The position numbers were made by a program, and so were the translations under genes. A stretch of 64,000 bases of DNA, from positions 26,184,337-26,248,336 of the forward strand of contig NC_060064.1 in the NCBI RefSeq assembly GCF_020283565.1. The letters run 5' to 3'. The stretch's first letter is position 1. Every line of letters starts with the position of its first letter. Source of the DNA: Trifolium pratense. Lineage: Eukaryota; Streptophyta; Magnoliopsida; Fabales; Fabaceae. A model generated the notes under the pieces. The model ran no database searches, was not told the DNA's origin, and was given only the letters and a program-made list of their open reading frames with translations. Shown in pieces: positions 34,298 to 46,384 of the stretch.

Positions 34298-36269
34298 TTA
34301 ATAATAGAGAGATCCTGTTAATAGAATTACAGCATATAGGAAATTGGTCAGAATCTATTGACATAGAAGTGAACCGTAAAGTTTACTCGACAAGACGGTA
34401 TATGCCACCGTACCTTGCCACCAATTTCCTCTAGAGGCACTTCCTGCATCATCTTCTCCGCTATCTTTCTTGTACTGATAAACGAAAAATCATGTAAGTC
34501 ATTCCAAGTGGTATATAAAAGTATCATTTTTGAGTTACATTTTAACTAGTAACCATTAAAAAATGTTGCATTTTATTCGAGTTAGTGAGGATTACGGTAG
34601 AAATCAGCACCCTGAACTTCATTTTCAAACATAAATTAGAAAATAAACGATAATACTAATAATGAATGTATTCACCGTAGTGTTCAATCCCGAATCCCGT
34701 GTGTTCGAAGGATGAGAATATATGTCCTGGCCACCATAATAGATTGATGAACTAAGGTGACATGGTTGAACTCTTTGTTCTTGATAAATATAACTCATAT
34801 CCTTATTTGTTGTCTTCTTAGTTTCACCTTCACTTTCCTTATTGATGTAATCTACATTGAGAACAAGGAAAGGAAAAATAGCATTAATAAACCCTTAAAA
34901 AACTTTACTACTTGTTTCTTCATAAATCAATCAAATTCTACTATACTATAATGCTACAGGGCCACAATATCTGTTATTTGACACAACACTCGATTTTATT
35001 AAAATCACATTTTGAAATAATACAAAAACTTATATATTAACGAAGCTTTTAAATTGCGGTTGCGGTCGCGGATGCGGTTGCAGTTGTTGCGAATGCGGTC
35101 ATTGCGGTTGCTGCACGCGCAATGCGGTTGTTGCGGTGAAATCATTTAGAAATTTCACAAGTTATATAAAATCAAACTATTATGTAACTACACTATTTAT
35201 CCATCATTGCATAGTCTTATAGTTTATTCTATAAACAATAATTTGAATGTATGTAAAATACACCGTTGAGAGATTGTTAAAAGTAAGATTTTTCATTAAT
35301 TTGACACAAATTAGGATTTGAAGTTCATAAATTTTACTTTTTGGTGAGAAAATTTGAAGCAACATCGCCGAAAACATATGATGTGGCTTCCGATGCGGTT
35401 GCGATGCGGCCGTCTACGTGAATTAAGATCACACCGCAATTGCGGTGCGATGCGGTTGCGGTGGCGCGATGGCTACCGCATCAGCAATACTGCGGCCGCA
35501 ATTGCGGATGCGGACTGCAATTTAAAACCTTGATATTAACTATGCAAAAATCTTTAAGTAGAGAAGCATATAAACAGAGTATTCCAACCTGGAGTTCCAG
35601 TTTTGGAGTTTGATCCCTCAGTGGCAGTTTTTCCATTCATCGCTGAGCGCATAGACTCTCTTTCAAACACCTTAATCATCACAAAACACAAAAATCTCAA
35701 AACTAGTTTAACACAAATCCATTCATAAAATTATAATGACTATTAAATATTCAATAATTTATAATATAGTACTAATACATATCCTCATGACTTGTCGCGG
35801 ACATAATTCAATTGACAGATACATTACATGTAATATATAATATTAGGGTTCGATCTTCCTTACACCCTCAGCCATTAGATTACTCAAAAAAAAATATAAT
35901 ACTAATATGTATCCTCGTGACTCGTCATGAGCATAATTCATAATTCAAATTGACATTGTATGTAATATGCAGTATTAGGGTTCGAACTCTGATACACCCC
36001 TATCCATTACTTGAAAACGAAAAATATATAATACTAATAATACATAGACATAGTAGAAATATAAATATGAACTATGAAATGAAATGTATTGAATTGGATT
36101 TAACAAAGTCAAATGAGATATGAAAATAACAAACCTTAGAAGATGGAGAGAAAATAGTGTCAAAAAATCCAGAAGCAGAGGATGGATGTGAGTCATTGGA
36201 ACCAAAGAGTTCAGAAGTGAAAGAAGAAGATGAAGAAGAAGAAGAACCCAATTGTTTCGTTCCTTCCAT
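34298..36269 (-). CDS. Conserved plant protein of unknown function, 156 aa, five exons
   Basis: Exons (minus) 36135-36269, 35589-35670, 34676-34851, 34414-34474 and 34298-34314; all GT-AG and in phase. The protein begins MEGTKQLGSSSSSSSSFTSE, continues with GFFDTIFSPSSKVFERESMR, NKDMSYIYQEQRVQPCHLSS, SIYYGGQDIYSHP and ends GSASRGNWWQGSLYY. I recognise this arrangement (Ser-rich start, QPCHLSSSIYYGGQD and terminal NWWQGSLYY) from a plant-only family without assigned function. No signal peptide, membrane segment or enzyme motif is visible; it is polar and probably disordered. The last exon is 17 nt and restores the family ending; reading through exon 4 would replace SLYY with an unrelated tail. 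Intron 1 holds SINE-like pieces, intron 2 a hAT-type MITE. A (GA)n/(CT)n tract lies in the upstream region. Confidence 0.85.
35042..35532. mobile_element. 491-bp hAT-type MITE with GCGG-repeat subterminal arms
   Basis: Ends GAAGCTTTTAAATTGCGG and the inverse GCAATTTAAAACCTTG, flanked by the perfect 8-bp duplication ATATTAAC (35034-35041 and 35533-35540). Both arms are arrays of GCGGTTGCGG/GATGCGGTTGCG words. It lies in intron 2 of the minus-strand gene 34298-36269. Confidence 0.85.
35795..36025 (+). repeat. Two SINE-like direct copies in intron 1 of the unknown-function gene
   Basis: Two adjacent segments (about 35795-35890 and 35925-36025) share ATGACTTGTCGCGGACATAA-like starts, ACATGTAATATATAATATTA-like middles and a box-B-like TTAGGGTTCGA, then A-rich ends. 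They look like a duplicated tRNA-derived SINE piece. Confidence 0.5.
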
Positions 36270-36461
36270 TTTTTTATTAAACCCTTAAAACAAACAAAGT
36301 GTAAAGACAACCCTACAAAGAAACATTAACCACCGACCCTAACAAGTTTTTGTAATAAAAAAACACACAATTGTGGGTTTTTGCTTTTCCCAGGAAACAA
36401 ACAGAGCGAAGAACAGAAGAGAACAGAAGTTTGAAAGGGAGAGACACGTGAAAAGGTTGTA

Positions 36462-36463
<2 letters not shown>

Positions 36464-36502
<39 letters not shown>
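36464..36502. repeat. (GA)n microsatellite upstream of the unknown-function gene
   Basis: About 19 GA repeats roughly 200 bp upstream of the ATG at 36269. On the gene's strand this is a CT tract, common in plant 5' UTRs and core promoters. Confidence 0.9.
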
Positions 36503-36508
<6 letters not shown>

Positions 36509-36957
36509 AAGAGAAACTTTGATTATACCAATTTATTTATAGGCGTGATGACTCTGTTGCGAAAAAACATCAAACTTTCATATTGATTTTTGGTTTTTTC
36601 TTATAATTTGTTGAATTGGTATAACATCACTTCTGTGTGAGTGGATGGTGTGATTGGTCCCTCCCATTAATCGGTCATTAGCCGGATATTGAGTTTTTTT
36701 TTTAAAAAAAAAATTATGTCTGTTAAGGTTTGATAGATATCGAATATCCAGCCTAATAAGTTACTTTTAGCTTAAAGTTAAAAAATACTTCATCCGTGAT
36801 ATTTTATAAGCAAAAATGCATTTTTAAGTTTATTGTATATTTAATTTATCAATATAAACCACATACATTAAATATATATGAACCTAAAAAATGTATTTTT
36901 GCATGGATGGTGTATAACTTTAAAGATAAAGTTAAAGTTGTTTGGTTTTTTTTAAAA

Positions 36958-37143
36958 GAAAATGTTAAACAGTGCCCCCGGGGCACTAGTTAAGGATATA
37001 AATATGGAAATTTCATCTCGTAAATTGTACATTCAATGTTTTAATATGTAAAAAGTTATTTTCTCTCATCATTAACTTTTTCATTTGTTTCTTTTTTTAG
37101 TATGCTTAACTAGTGCCTCAAGGGCACTGTTTAGCATGACCTT
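36958..37143. mobile_element. 186-bp MULE-type MITE, relative of 5383-5567
   Basis: The left end GAAAATGTTAAACAGTGCCC and right end GGGCACTGTTTAGCATGACC are inverted repeats. It is flanked by TTTTTAAAA on both sides (36949-36957 and after 37143). It shares termini with the 5383 element. Confidence 0.78.
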
Positions 37144-39042
37144 TTTTTAAAATATTTTAGATGAAGTCTACTATACTCTTTCATAAATTGAGGGTATATG
37201 TCCATCAACCAATAAGAACAAGCCACATGAGTGGATTTACATGTGGTACTCACAAGAAACTTGTAACAAACTTTTGAATTTGCACATGTGGACTTGCATA
37301 TAACTTGTTCTTATTGGTTGATGAGTAAATACACTTAATTTATGAAAGGATAGATTAGAAAAAATCAATATTTTAAGGGTTTGAAGATAAATGCAATGGG
37401 GAATTGGAATGCTTAAATTTCATTCGATGTAATGATTTATAGTAATTGATACACATAATCATACATTTGGCTTTTGACACTTTTTCTCTCGATCGCATGG
37501 GTACTTTGAGTATTACGAAAGGATTTTTTTATATGATTTGTGACTCGTTTTTCATACGAAAAACTACTATATATATATATATATATATATAGACAATATG
37601 ACAAATAACTGCTATTAACGTCCTAAAGTGAAATTCTATTCTTCAGAGGATGATATATAATTTCACAAGTGCACGAAATAATCGTCAAGTAGTACAAATA
37701 TCGATCCCACGAGGATTGTCGTTAACTTTAATCAAAACGATTGAACCAATGTAAACACAAACATACAAACACATTTGGGGGGGGGGAGAGAAATCAAGGT
37801 TTTCAAACATAGAAATAGCAAAAACGAGAAAAAGGACTTTTGTCGAACACTTGGAAGGCGATTGGATTTTTTCGGTTCATTGCATCATATTTTGTTTGGT
37901 GAATTATATTCGAAACTCATGAATTATTCAATTAACTTTAAGATAGAATCAATAAAATGACTATCCCTAATCTCTTGAAAAATAATCCTCTCACTTAATC
38001 ACAATTCCTCAATCTTTTGGGAGAATTCATGTTCAAGTGAGGTTTGCACAAACCTTTGATTCATTAACCACAATCAATTATCCTAAATCTCTAAAGTGAA
38101 AATCAATTGTTCAATTACTCTCATGTCCATAGTTAATCCTCACTCTCATGATCAAATCAACTACTAAATTCATCACACAATTTCGTCAAATTATATAAAG
38201 CATAAAGCATAGAGAGATGATTGATTAAAGCTAAATCATAATCCATTTATCAAGAATTAAACTCAAATGGTTCAAACAAAATACAATTCAAATCCCCTAA
38301 AAATTCAATCTAAAGAACTTACCAATTCATGGCAATGAGAAGAAATACATGAAGAAGAAAAGAAGATTGGATCATCACAAGATGTTAGGAGGTGTTTCCG
38401 CCCTTAATTCCTTGCTAAAATCCACTTCCAAGAAGCTTCAATGACCAATTTTGCTTCCAAAATGCGTAACCCATTTCCGATGGGTATTTTTCCCTTCAAA
38501 TAGTGTAAAAATGGGTCAAAAGGGTCGCACCTGCGCTAGGCGCAGCTTACAACAAGAAAAAGGTGAAAAATACAGCTTAATTGCGCTAGGCGCAACATTT
38601 AGGGTGCAAGGCGCAGCACTATCAGCAACAGTGTTTAGGCCTTCAGCAACAGTTTTTGACAGCTTTTTAGGCCTTTAGCAACACTTTTTGACAGCTTTTC
38701 CTTATTTCTTCCAACACAAACCAACTCTCCAAAATCATGAATTTCACTTATTCTAAGCTTAAAAATCATCAAAAGGTCCTCTAAATCTTCCTTTAATTAA
38801 GTCACTTTTAGCGTGTAATAACGGAGTTATCAGAGGACATATGTCTTACACGTTGTTTGGGACGATTGTTCCCTTTGTATGACGTCTAAGATAGCGTGTA
38901 TATGACAATTGTGATGCAGGAATAATAGTGAAAGCAAATTAAGTAAAGGACTCAAGTAATTGTTAACCCAATTCGGTAAAACTACACCTACTCTGTTTTT
39001 AACAAAAATACAACAAAACTACACATTTTACTTTTTTTAATA
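37144..39042. other. Intergenic repeat-rich DNA, no gene seen
   Basis: ACATGTGGACTTGCATATAA-type inverted words at 37200-37330 suggest a small MITE. 37600-38850 has the look of a non-coding transposable-element segment: GATCCCACGAGGATTGTCGT near 37703 and a repeated TGCGCTAGGCGCA word at 38532 and 38581. Class not determined. The open frames at 37775 and 38451 are not supported. Confidence 0.4.
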
Positions 39043-39159
39043 CAAGCTAATCGAGTAGCTCAAGATCTTGCGCAGGCAACTCGTTTTAATGCTAGTCCCC
39101 AAATTTTTGATTATTGTCCACCTTGTATTGAAACTATTATTATAAATGAAATGCACTAA
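39043..39159 (+). pseudogene. LINE 3' fragment, RNase H C-terminus
   Basis: Reads QANRVAQDLAQATRFNASPQ then CPPCIETIIINEMH and a TAA stop, followed by an A8 run at 39172-39179. It is the same C-terminal segment as the minus-strand fragments at 2440-2700 and 9650-9890, so it comes from the same L1 family. It is heavily 5'-truncated. Confidence 0.75.
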
Positions 39160-39776
39160 GTTTGCTTGCTTAAAAAAAATTAACTTTTCCAAATCTCACA
39201 TGATAATTATTCTCTAAATTTATGATCCGGTAGAAAAAAAATCATTGATCAGGAAATACATAAAAATATTTCGTGATGAATAATATAGTCAACAATAATT
39301 TTGATATGATATACTTTTAAAATTGATGGTGCTTATCAATTATTGCACATAATTTTAATCACAATTGGTATATTTGTCATAGTGGTTGGAAATATTACTT
39401 TGAATTGAAGAGTTGCGGGTTTGAATCATAGTCAAGACAAAATTGTATTATTTTTTAATAAAAATTGCAAGATAAAATGGAGGGAAAACAGGGAAAACAA
39501 ATTAGGGTTTATGGTTTGCTTGTGTATACAAGCTTATAATATAAAAATTTTGTTGCACATCTCGATATCCGTGCTATGAGTGAAAAAAATATGATGTCGT
39601 ATTTTTGTCCAAACTTTTTGTGTCTATATAGCACATCTCTTTTAAAAAACGTGTTTTACACTTAATATGAATCGTGCTAGGAATACTTTCTTTTTAACAC
39701 GCCCACTTTCTTATTGATTAAAATTCACATGCGTCCAACTATTTTAAAAATGAATTTGAAATAAAGTGATGAAATT

Positions 39777-40082
39777 GGCTTAATTAGTAAAATGGTCCCT
39801 TAAAGATATTTTTGGTTTCAGATTGGTCCCTTAAAGAAAAAAAGGTCCAAATAGGTTCCTTAAAGAAAAAAAAAGTTTGAATAGGTCCCTTAAAGACATC
39901 TCCGTTAATCAGTTTGGTCCCTAAAAAGAGGTCTAAATAGGACCAAACTGATTGACGGAGATGTCTTTAAGGGACCTATTCGGACTTTTTTTTCTTTAAG
40001 AGACCTATTTGGACCTTTTTTTCTTTAAGGGACCAATCTGAAACCAAAAATGTCTTTAAGGGACCATTTTACTAATTAAGCC
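39777..40082. mobile_element. 306-bp MULE-type foldback MITE, 9-bp TSD (copy 1)
   Basis: Termini GGCTTAATTAGTAAAATGGT and ACCATTTTACTAATTAAGCC are exact inverse repeats. The whole element is near-palindromic and built of GGTCCCTTAAAG words. Perfect 9-bp duplication GATGAAATT (39768-39776 and 40083-40091). Copy 2 is at 47038-47341. Confidence 0.95.
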
Positions 40083-40091
40083 GATGAAATT

Positions 40092-40415
40092 TATGTGAGA
40101 CCTCCATGATTTCATCGAATAAAACACTAGGTATTGAAAAGAGAGTATAAAAGTGAATGGTCTTAGCACTACTCGCTTAATATAATTCAATATCTTGCGT
40201 TTTTCACCTTCACAGCTCATTCATAGCCATGCCTATATATGGTTCCACAATGACATTCTACGCAAATTCTAATTAATATTCTTCAAGCTTCCCACTAGAG
40301 TTCAATGAAGAAGAGGACTTTATAATTCATGAATTTGAGTCATTGCTCTAGAGTGAGGCAATTGTATTCATGGTGAGGACTTTTTCTTTTTAATGGATAT
40401 TGATTGTTTTTATTT
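40092..40415. other. Intergenic, no gene seen
   Basis: Contains CCTATATATGG at about 40230 and a short ATGAAGAAGAGGACT open frame, but no extended coding sequence or splice-linked exon was recognised. Confidence 0.35.
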
Positions 40416-40550
40416 TCTCAGTTCAACCGGTAGAAATATCAAAATTGTTAGGTCGGACGCTATAATCAGAGTTCGAACCTTGGTCCTTCCAATTTGTGTG
40501 TGAAAGGCTTTAATAATTTGTTATTTCGTCAATCTCCGAGAAAAAAAAAA
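40416..40550 (+). mobile_element. tRNA-derived SINE
   Basis: Box-A-like CAGTTCAACCGGTAGAAA, box-B-like CAGAGTTCGAACCTTGGTCC about 50 bp later and an A10 tail at 40541-40550. Confidence 0.65.
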
Positions 40551-41403
40551 TGCATTTTTGGGAAGGAAATACAAAATAAGTTAGAGGATGACCTCACCTA
40601 ACCCGACCATATGCTATATGTTCTTATCTTTTTATCATGTTGGACCCAAGCTGAATCATTAATATTTATACGTCGATACCAACTAAAAATGGTTTAGATT
40701 TGTTGCTGTATTAAGTCATTGAAAAGGAAAAAGAATATTGAAATGACAGTTGGAGAAGGAAAGCCATTTGGAGGAACTGCAAGGACTCAAGTCTACATTT
40801 AGTATTTAAAAAAGTCACGCTCATAAAAATATAAACAATCGATAATGTTGTTTACTATATATGATTTAGATGACAAGTTTTATACGTTTATTTATTTATG
40901 TTTTCTTAGGCAAACCCCAGTTTTTTTTATAAGAAAAGAAAATTGAACTCCCGATTGCTTTTATATTATCACTTTTAATACGAGTGTTGTTCAAATTTTG
41001 GTTAATATAATGTCTGTGGGTGTGCTTATTTTGGATTCCATTTTAACATCAAATGATTTTTAATTTTTTTAAAAATTTATATGAATGATTTATATGATAT
41101 AAACTTTCAATCCAACAATAAATTTTATAAAATTTGTATTTATCATATGATTATTAACAACTGGTGCACCATGCATCACTTGATCAATTTGTTCATATTA
41201 GCGAATCCTCCATTTTATACCTTGAGGCTTGAGCCATGTGATGGACACTCTCTCTAACCTTTTCCTAGCATACCCTAACTTTGAAAAGTGAGTGTTTAAT
41301 ATATTTTGGCATTATTTTTAAATAAAAAACAAATTCATTTCTAAATCTTCCGCTTTAACCACCAATCCATTTTATATTCCAATTTCTAATTAATGCAAAT
41401 ATT
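40551..41403. other. Intergenic, no gene seen
   Basis: AT-rich non-coding DNA without recognisable repeats or coding sequence. Confidence 0.35.
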
Positions 41404-41530
41404 TTTATTGTTAAGTAGTTTAGTGGCTAGAATTTCACTTTTTTTTAGTGAATAATTGGAAGTGTCTAGATTCAAACTCAGATTTGCATATTACATACAA
41501 TGTTCCTGTCAACTGAGTAATACCAATAGG
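41404..41530 (-). mobile_element. tRNA-derived SINE (family shared with 49484 and 62270)
   Basis: On the minus strand: TTACTCAGTTGACAGGAACA (box A), ATGTAATATGCA, CTGAGTTTGAATCTAGACAC (box B), TTATTCACT, a short A run, then GTGAAATTCTAGCCACTAAA and CTACTTAACAATAAAAA. The same order of blocks occurs in the other two copies. Confidence 0.75.
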
Positions 41531-41689
41531 AGGGTGAATTTGTCTTTCCATATCAACTGTTAATTAGCAACATGCAATTAGGTGATAAATGTTTTGGTTA
41601 AGTAGGAACTTAAATTATTATTATTATTAAAAAAAAAATCAAGCCATTATACGCTTTACTACCCTTGGTGAAACATGTGCTACAATGGA

Positions 41690-42010
41690 CGGACAAAGGA
41701 TTGTGACCCCGCAAGGGCCAGCGCATTCACGAACAAGCTCATCCAATCTTGCAGTTCTTTACCCTACTTGAGTTTCTGGCATAAGCGCAGCTAGTGAAAG
41801 CAACTAATAAGGTCTCAAATGAAGAATGTAAAGCCATAATAAGACATTTCGACCGGGCATGTATCGAAGGAGCAAAGGGATGGAGCAATAGCATTAACAG
41901 GAGGAACATGAAGTGTGTCAGTCTCGCTTGTTCTCGAATCAGCGCACTAGGAATCAAAGATTTAAGAAGATTTTCGACAAGCACACATTCATAAGATATT
42001 AGCAAGATAA
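41690..42010. other. G+C-richer island, possible organelle-derived DNA
   Basis: The composition differs sharply from the AT-rich surroundings, and words such as CATAAGCGCAGCTAGTGAAA look like plant mitochondrial DNA. Open frames exist on both strands (66 and 103 codons), but neither matches a family I recognise. A nuclear mitochondrial insert is a guess. Confidence 0.3.
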
Positions 42011-43410
42011 GGCGAGAAAGATAATCACTTTTTTTTTTACAATAAAACAAATTAAAAGGATCATACTAACGAGCATATAAGACATTGTTCAAAAAATCTA
42101 AAAAAAAATGTTGCCATGAAAATATTAATCAATAAATACACAATTTTCTATATAAAATTATTATTTTTTATTATTAATATGTTCTAAAGATACTTGTTAA
42201 CATTTTCATACTTTAATATACCACTCTAATCTAATTATGGCGCTGGTTATATTCGAGATCTCCCGAAGCCTTGATTTTTTTTTTTTTAACAATGTTAGAA
42301 TTAATAGTTTGTTCTCTTTTATATGAGATTTATAAATCTATGATCTTTAATTTTTTTGACTTTTAACTCAAATCAGTTGAACTACTTACCTTCATCCTAA
42401 AGCTTTGATCATTAAGGGTCATTAAGGGTGATTATTAGACTAATTTTTAATTTGCAACTTAGTTACACACAATACTAAATATGTACTTTGCTTCGTCTTT
42501 TTCTTTGTCAACTATATTTTGCTTCTTTTAACTAGTGATTTTATAAGGCACTTAATTATCAGCATGAATTTTTTATTTAAATAGGAGATAAGCATGATAT
42601 ATATGGGTCATTATAGGCAACACATTGGGCTCCAAGCACACAAGATAGCTATTAATCAAGATATTATATTTAACAATTTTCTTAAAGAGTGATAGTCATA
42701 GATATGGTTGATTGATTAAAGTAGATAATCAAGATTAATGATGGAAATTAGGGGACCCCATTGGCATAAAAAATATCAGATGGTGACACGATAAATTAGG
42801 TGGAAGATGGCAAAACAACGGTCCACATACACTCACTTCTCACTTCTCACTACCAAGGGTCATCCCTTGCTATATATGCTTTGTCTATTTTCCACTTCCA
42901 TCAACATGTAGTGTCACCAAATCATCTTATCATGTGCACCATCATATTCATTCTTCATGTCTTATGTTTTGGTAAAAAATAATAGATAGCAGATGAGCTT
43001 ATTATATTAAATGACTTATGAGATAATTTTTAACTTATAGTAAATAAGTATTTGATTGAATTTGTAGTGTTTGATAATATTAACGGTTGAACTAGCTTAT
43101 AAGCAGGTTCGGCTCAATGACATGTGCCACATGAACCATGGCATCTGGCCTAAAAAAAATGGAGGCCTAAAAAGGTAAATTATATAGTAGTGGTATTAGT
43201 AAATAAGGGGTACAAAACTTAAAAGTGTTTTTTCAAACTGTGAAGCCCAACTACCCAGGCCTAGTTTGTCAAAACAAGAAAAAAAAATAGACATTTGTTT
43301 TTCACGTCCCTGAAATTCGTCATGCACCACCTGAAATTACGAAACTAACCCCTAACTTTCTAGGATGCGAGCACTTTTCGCATTATAAATAGCGAGTGAC
43401 AATATTTTTA
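42011..43410. other. Intergenic, one weak promoter-like stretch
   Basis: At 42869-42880 a TATA-like CTATATATGC is followed by an ATG at 42939 (MCTIIFILHVLCFG) with a GTAAAA donor-like end. It resembles a signal-peptide first exon, but no downstream exon could be found. The rest is AT-rich, with AGGCCTAAAA words shared with the NCR-flank blocks near 43150. Confidence 0.3.
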
Positions 43411-43570
43411 ACTCAAACCAGCGTCTACGCCCCCTTAGATGAAAAAAAAACATGAAAAAAAAGAGTTCGCATTCTACAAAGCGAACTAAGTTTGTAGTTT
43501 GCTACTTAGAAAGCGAACTCTTTTTTTCATGATTTTTTTCATCTAGGACGCGCAGACGTTGAGTTTGAGT
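43411..43570. repeat. Foldback element of 160 bp
   Basis: The left arm AACTCAAACCAGCGTCTACG through AAAAGAGTTCGC (43411-43470) is inverted at 43512-43570 (GCGAACTCTTTTTTTCATGA through GACGTTGAGTTTGAG). The 41-bp loop carries GCGAACTAAGTTTGTAGTTT, and a related GCGAACTATAG piece recurs at 44173. Confidence 0.75.
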
Positions 43571-43792
43571 ATAAAATATTGCTACTTGCTATGTAAAGTG
43601 CGAACTCAATTTACACTCTTAACTAGTGTACCTTATAAAAATGTGATCACTATCTTATATCATATTTTAATTTGCCTCTGGAGCGGTTGTGATATTATCA
43701 AGTATCAACCAATCACCCACACGGTAAACATAGCTATACTGAATTGTTACTTTATTCGATATGACCAAGTTTACATTTATACTTGCAAAAGA

Positions 43793-44142
43793 CATGTATC
43801 AAGGGTACAAGAGTTGATAAGTTTGACAGAAAATAGAAAATTATGTGAATGAATTGTTCACACTTTAATTTGCGAAATGTGTTTCGTTCAAAGTTATTTC
43901 ATGGGAGATGAGAGAAGGGTGAAGAGGACAAAAAAATTATTTTTTATAAGGTTCGCAGTCTAAAAATCATGTATCAAGGGTACAAGAGTTGATAAGTTTG
44001 ACAGAAAATAGAAAATTATGTGAATGAATTGTTCACACTTTAATTTGCGAAATGTGTTTCGTTCAAAGTTATTTCATGGGAGATGAGAGAAGGGTGAAGA
44101 GGACAAAAAAATTATTTTTTATAAGGTTCGCAGTCTAAAAAT
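43793..44142. repeat. Perfect tandem duplication, 2 x 175 bp
   Basis: The 175-bp unit starting CATGTATCAAGGGTACAAGA occurs at 43793-43967 and again at 43968-44142, identical as read by eye. After the second copy the sequence continues into GAACTCAATTTGC. It has no coding content. Confidence 0.93.
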
Positions 44143-44150
44143 CGAACTCA

Positions 44151-46384
44151 ATTTGCAGTTTGCTATTTAGAAAGCGAACTATAGTTCCCAAATTTTTTAT
44201 ATTTACACACTCACTTTCTAAGATTCTATATATATTTTTTGTTACAAAGCTAATCAAAACAAGCAAAAGACAAGAGAAAGAAAAAAGAAAAGGAAACTAT
44301 TCTATAAGGAAGAATGTTTCGGCCCCGTCGCTCCTGAGAATATCAAAGAATTCTTCCAGTGGAAATGTGTTAATCGTGAAATCGGAATCTGAAGAGGCTC
44401 AAAGTTGCAAAATTTATTGGGGTCAATTTGATTTTTTTTTGAAAATTTGAGGACCAAAATGCAAATTTTGAAAAATTATAACAATGAAGAAATTTAAAAT
44501 TCTTAGGTTTTAAGTGTCATTTAAAATTCTCTAAATTTAACTTGAACAACATACTTCATAAATTTCCATCATTTTAACCAATGAAATTCACCTCAAATCA
44601 TTTGAATTCCCCAAAACATTGTATTACCTTAGAATATTCCTCCATCCAAACACACTCTAAGAGTTTTTACACTACATGTGCAAGCTGGCTCAATTTCTTA
44701 CAATTTGATGAAAATTCCTTGAGCCCACTTAAAGACATAAATTGGATGAAGTCCAAATTCACATGATAAGAAACATTCATTGGCATATTTGTGGTCTAAT
44801 AATATTGAACTAAATAGAAAATAATTAAGTCCAATTTTCTTTATTTTATATGAAATTTTCGTTTTATTTTATGGGTGAGTTTTTAAATGACCTTTAATTT
44901 TCTCCTAACCTCTCTAGATACTTCCTAATAACGTTCTAACTCGTTATAGTGGATAGTGAAAATTTATAATCATGTTTTGTGATTATTTTCTAAAGCATGT
45001 GATAAATGCTTGGTTGTTGGAAAATAAATTATATTACTTCAAGGCTAAACTATAAATAGGAATCTCTGTATTTCTCAAATGATAATTTGAATCTCTGTAT
45101 TACCTTCCAGGGTTTTTTTTTGTGAGAATTTTTCCTTTATTCTCGAGTCAATAATTTTATAGTGTTGGTTCTATCGGCAAGTAGAAGTTAAGATTGCATT
45201 TTACTTCATAACTTTGGTTCTACCAACAAGTCGTGGTTAGAATCATATTTTCAAGATGTTCCTAAATATTCACTTGTCAAAGACTATATATTATTAGAAT
45301 AGAAAGAAATTTCATTACCAACAATGAATTGATTCAAGTAGTAAGCATTTTAATCGTGTTAAATGTGTTGTTAGGGTTCGATTTCTGACTCATGCGTATG
45401 GAGAAAATTCGGTTGGAAGTGAAGAACCCATCTTATATGTCTCATAGGTTTCTCAACGGAAATTAATTATCGCTAACAACAACGAAATCTTCATTCCAAT
45501 ATCATGCTAAGCAAAAAAATAGAAATTGATTTTTATTTTGCTAAAGAAACAAGTTTGTATGTTTGGAATTTGGATTAGCACTGAATTTAACAAATTAAAG
45601 TCACAACAACCATAAAAGTTTTAGTAAAATCTACATTTTAAAATTTTAAAATTTTAAATTTTGTTAAAAAAAATTCGTTAAATATTGCAATACATGTGCG
45701 AAGATTCATACTTTCATATACAGATTCATCAAACTGGAAACATTCTTAAATTGAGCACGAGTTATGATCTCTCAATTTCTCGTTCTTTCCATTTCCTCCA
45801 TTATTATATAGTTTTGGGAATATAAATATAAAAATGTGATATTAAGTGGATCCAAATACTTTTTATACACCCAAAAATATTTAAAAACTTTGGTAATGGA
45901 AGAAATGAAAATGATAGAAAATGGAGAGATCTCAACTATTATGCGTGTATATATATATATATATGGCAACGTTTAGCCTGCACAAATTTATAGCATCTTT
46001 TGAGCAAAAACCATTTATCCTTCCCTATTCCTTCTAAACTCTATAGTCAACTTTAGTTGAAGATCAGTATTATCCTTTATCATCAATGAAAAATTATTAA
46101 GTACAATTATTTATTTTATTTTAGATCTAACTTGAAAGTAAAGCAAGTTGCAATAGACATGTGGTAGTGATCAACGTTCATTTATTATACCCATTGACTT
46201 GTTACAAACCAAAAACTATGGACATATACAAAGTTTGTTACAAAACAAATTCACTCTGTTCACATTAGCATAACACAAACTTTATACTTTTATATAATAG
46301 TATGAATATATGATATATCTAAAATTAATATATACTCCAAGGTGCAGAAAATGGAAGACTATAAAAATTAAAAGAAATTAATAA
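44151..46384. other. Intergenic, no gene seen
   Basis: AT-rich. A box-B-like GTTAGGGTTCGATTTCTGAC at 45371 hints at a SINE piece. TTGGTTCTA(T/C) words are duplicated at 45165-45235. A short (TA)n lies at 45947-45963. Confidence 0.35.

Noticed and set aside
34414..34474. Reading through exon 4 of the unknown-function gene to a stop giving a 22-residue tail
   Set aside because: A GT donor and a 17-nt exon restore the conserved NWWQGSLYY ending, which is more convincing.
42939..42980. Signal-peptide-like exon MCTIIFILHVLCFG with TATA upstream
   Set aside because: No second exon could be found downstream, so a gene cannot be supported; left as a remark in the intergenic entry.
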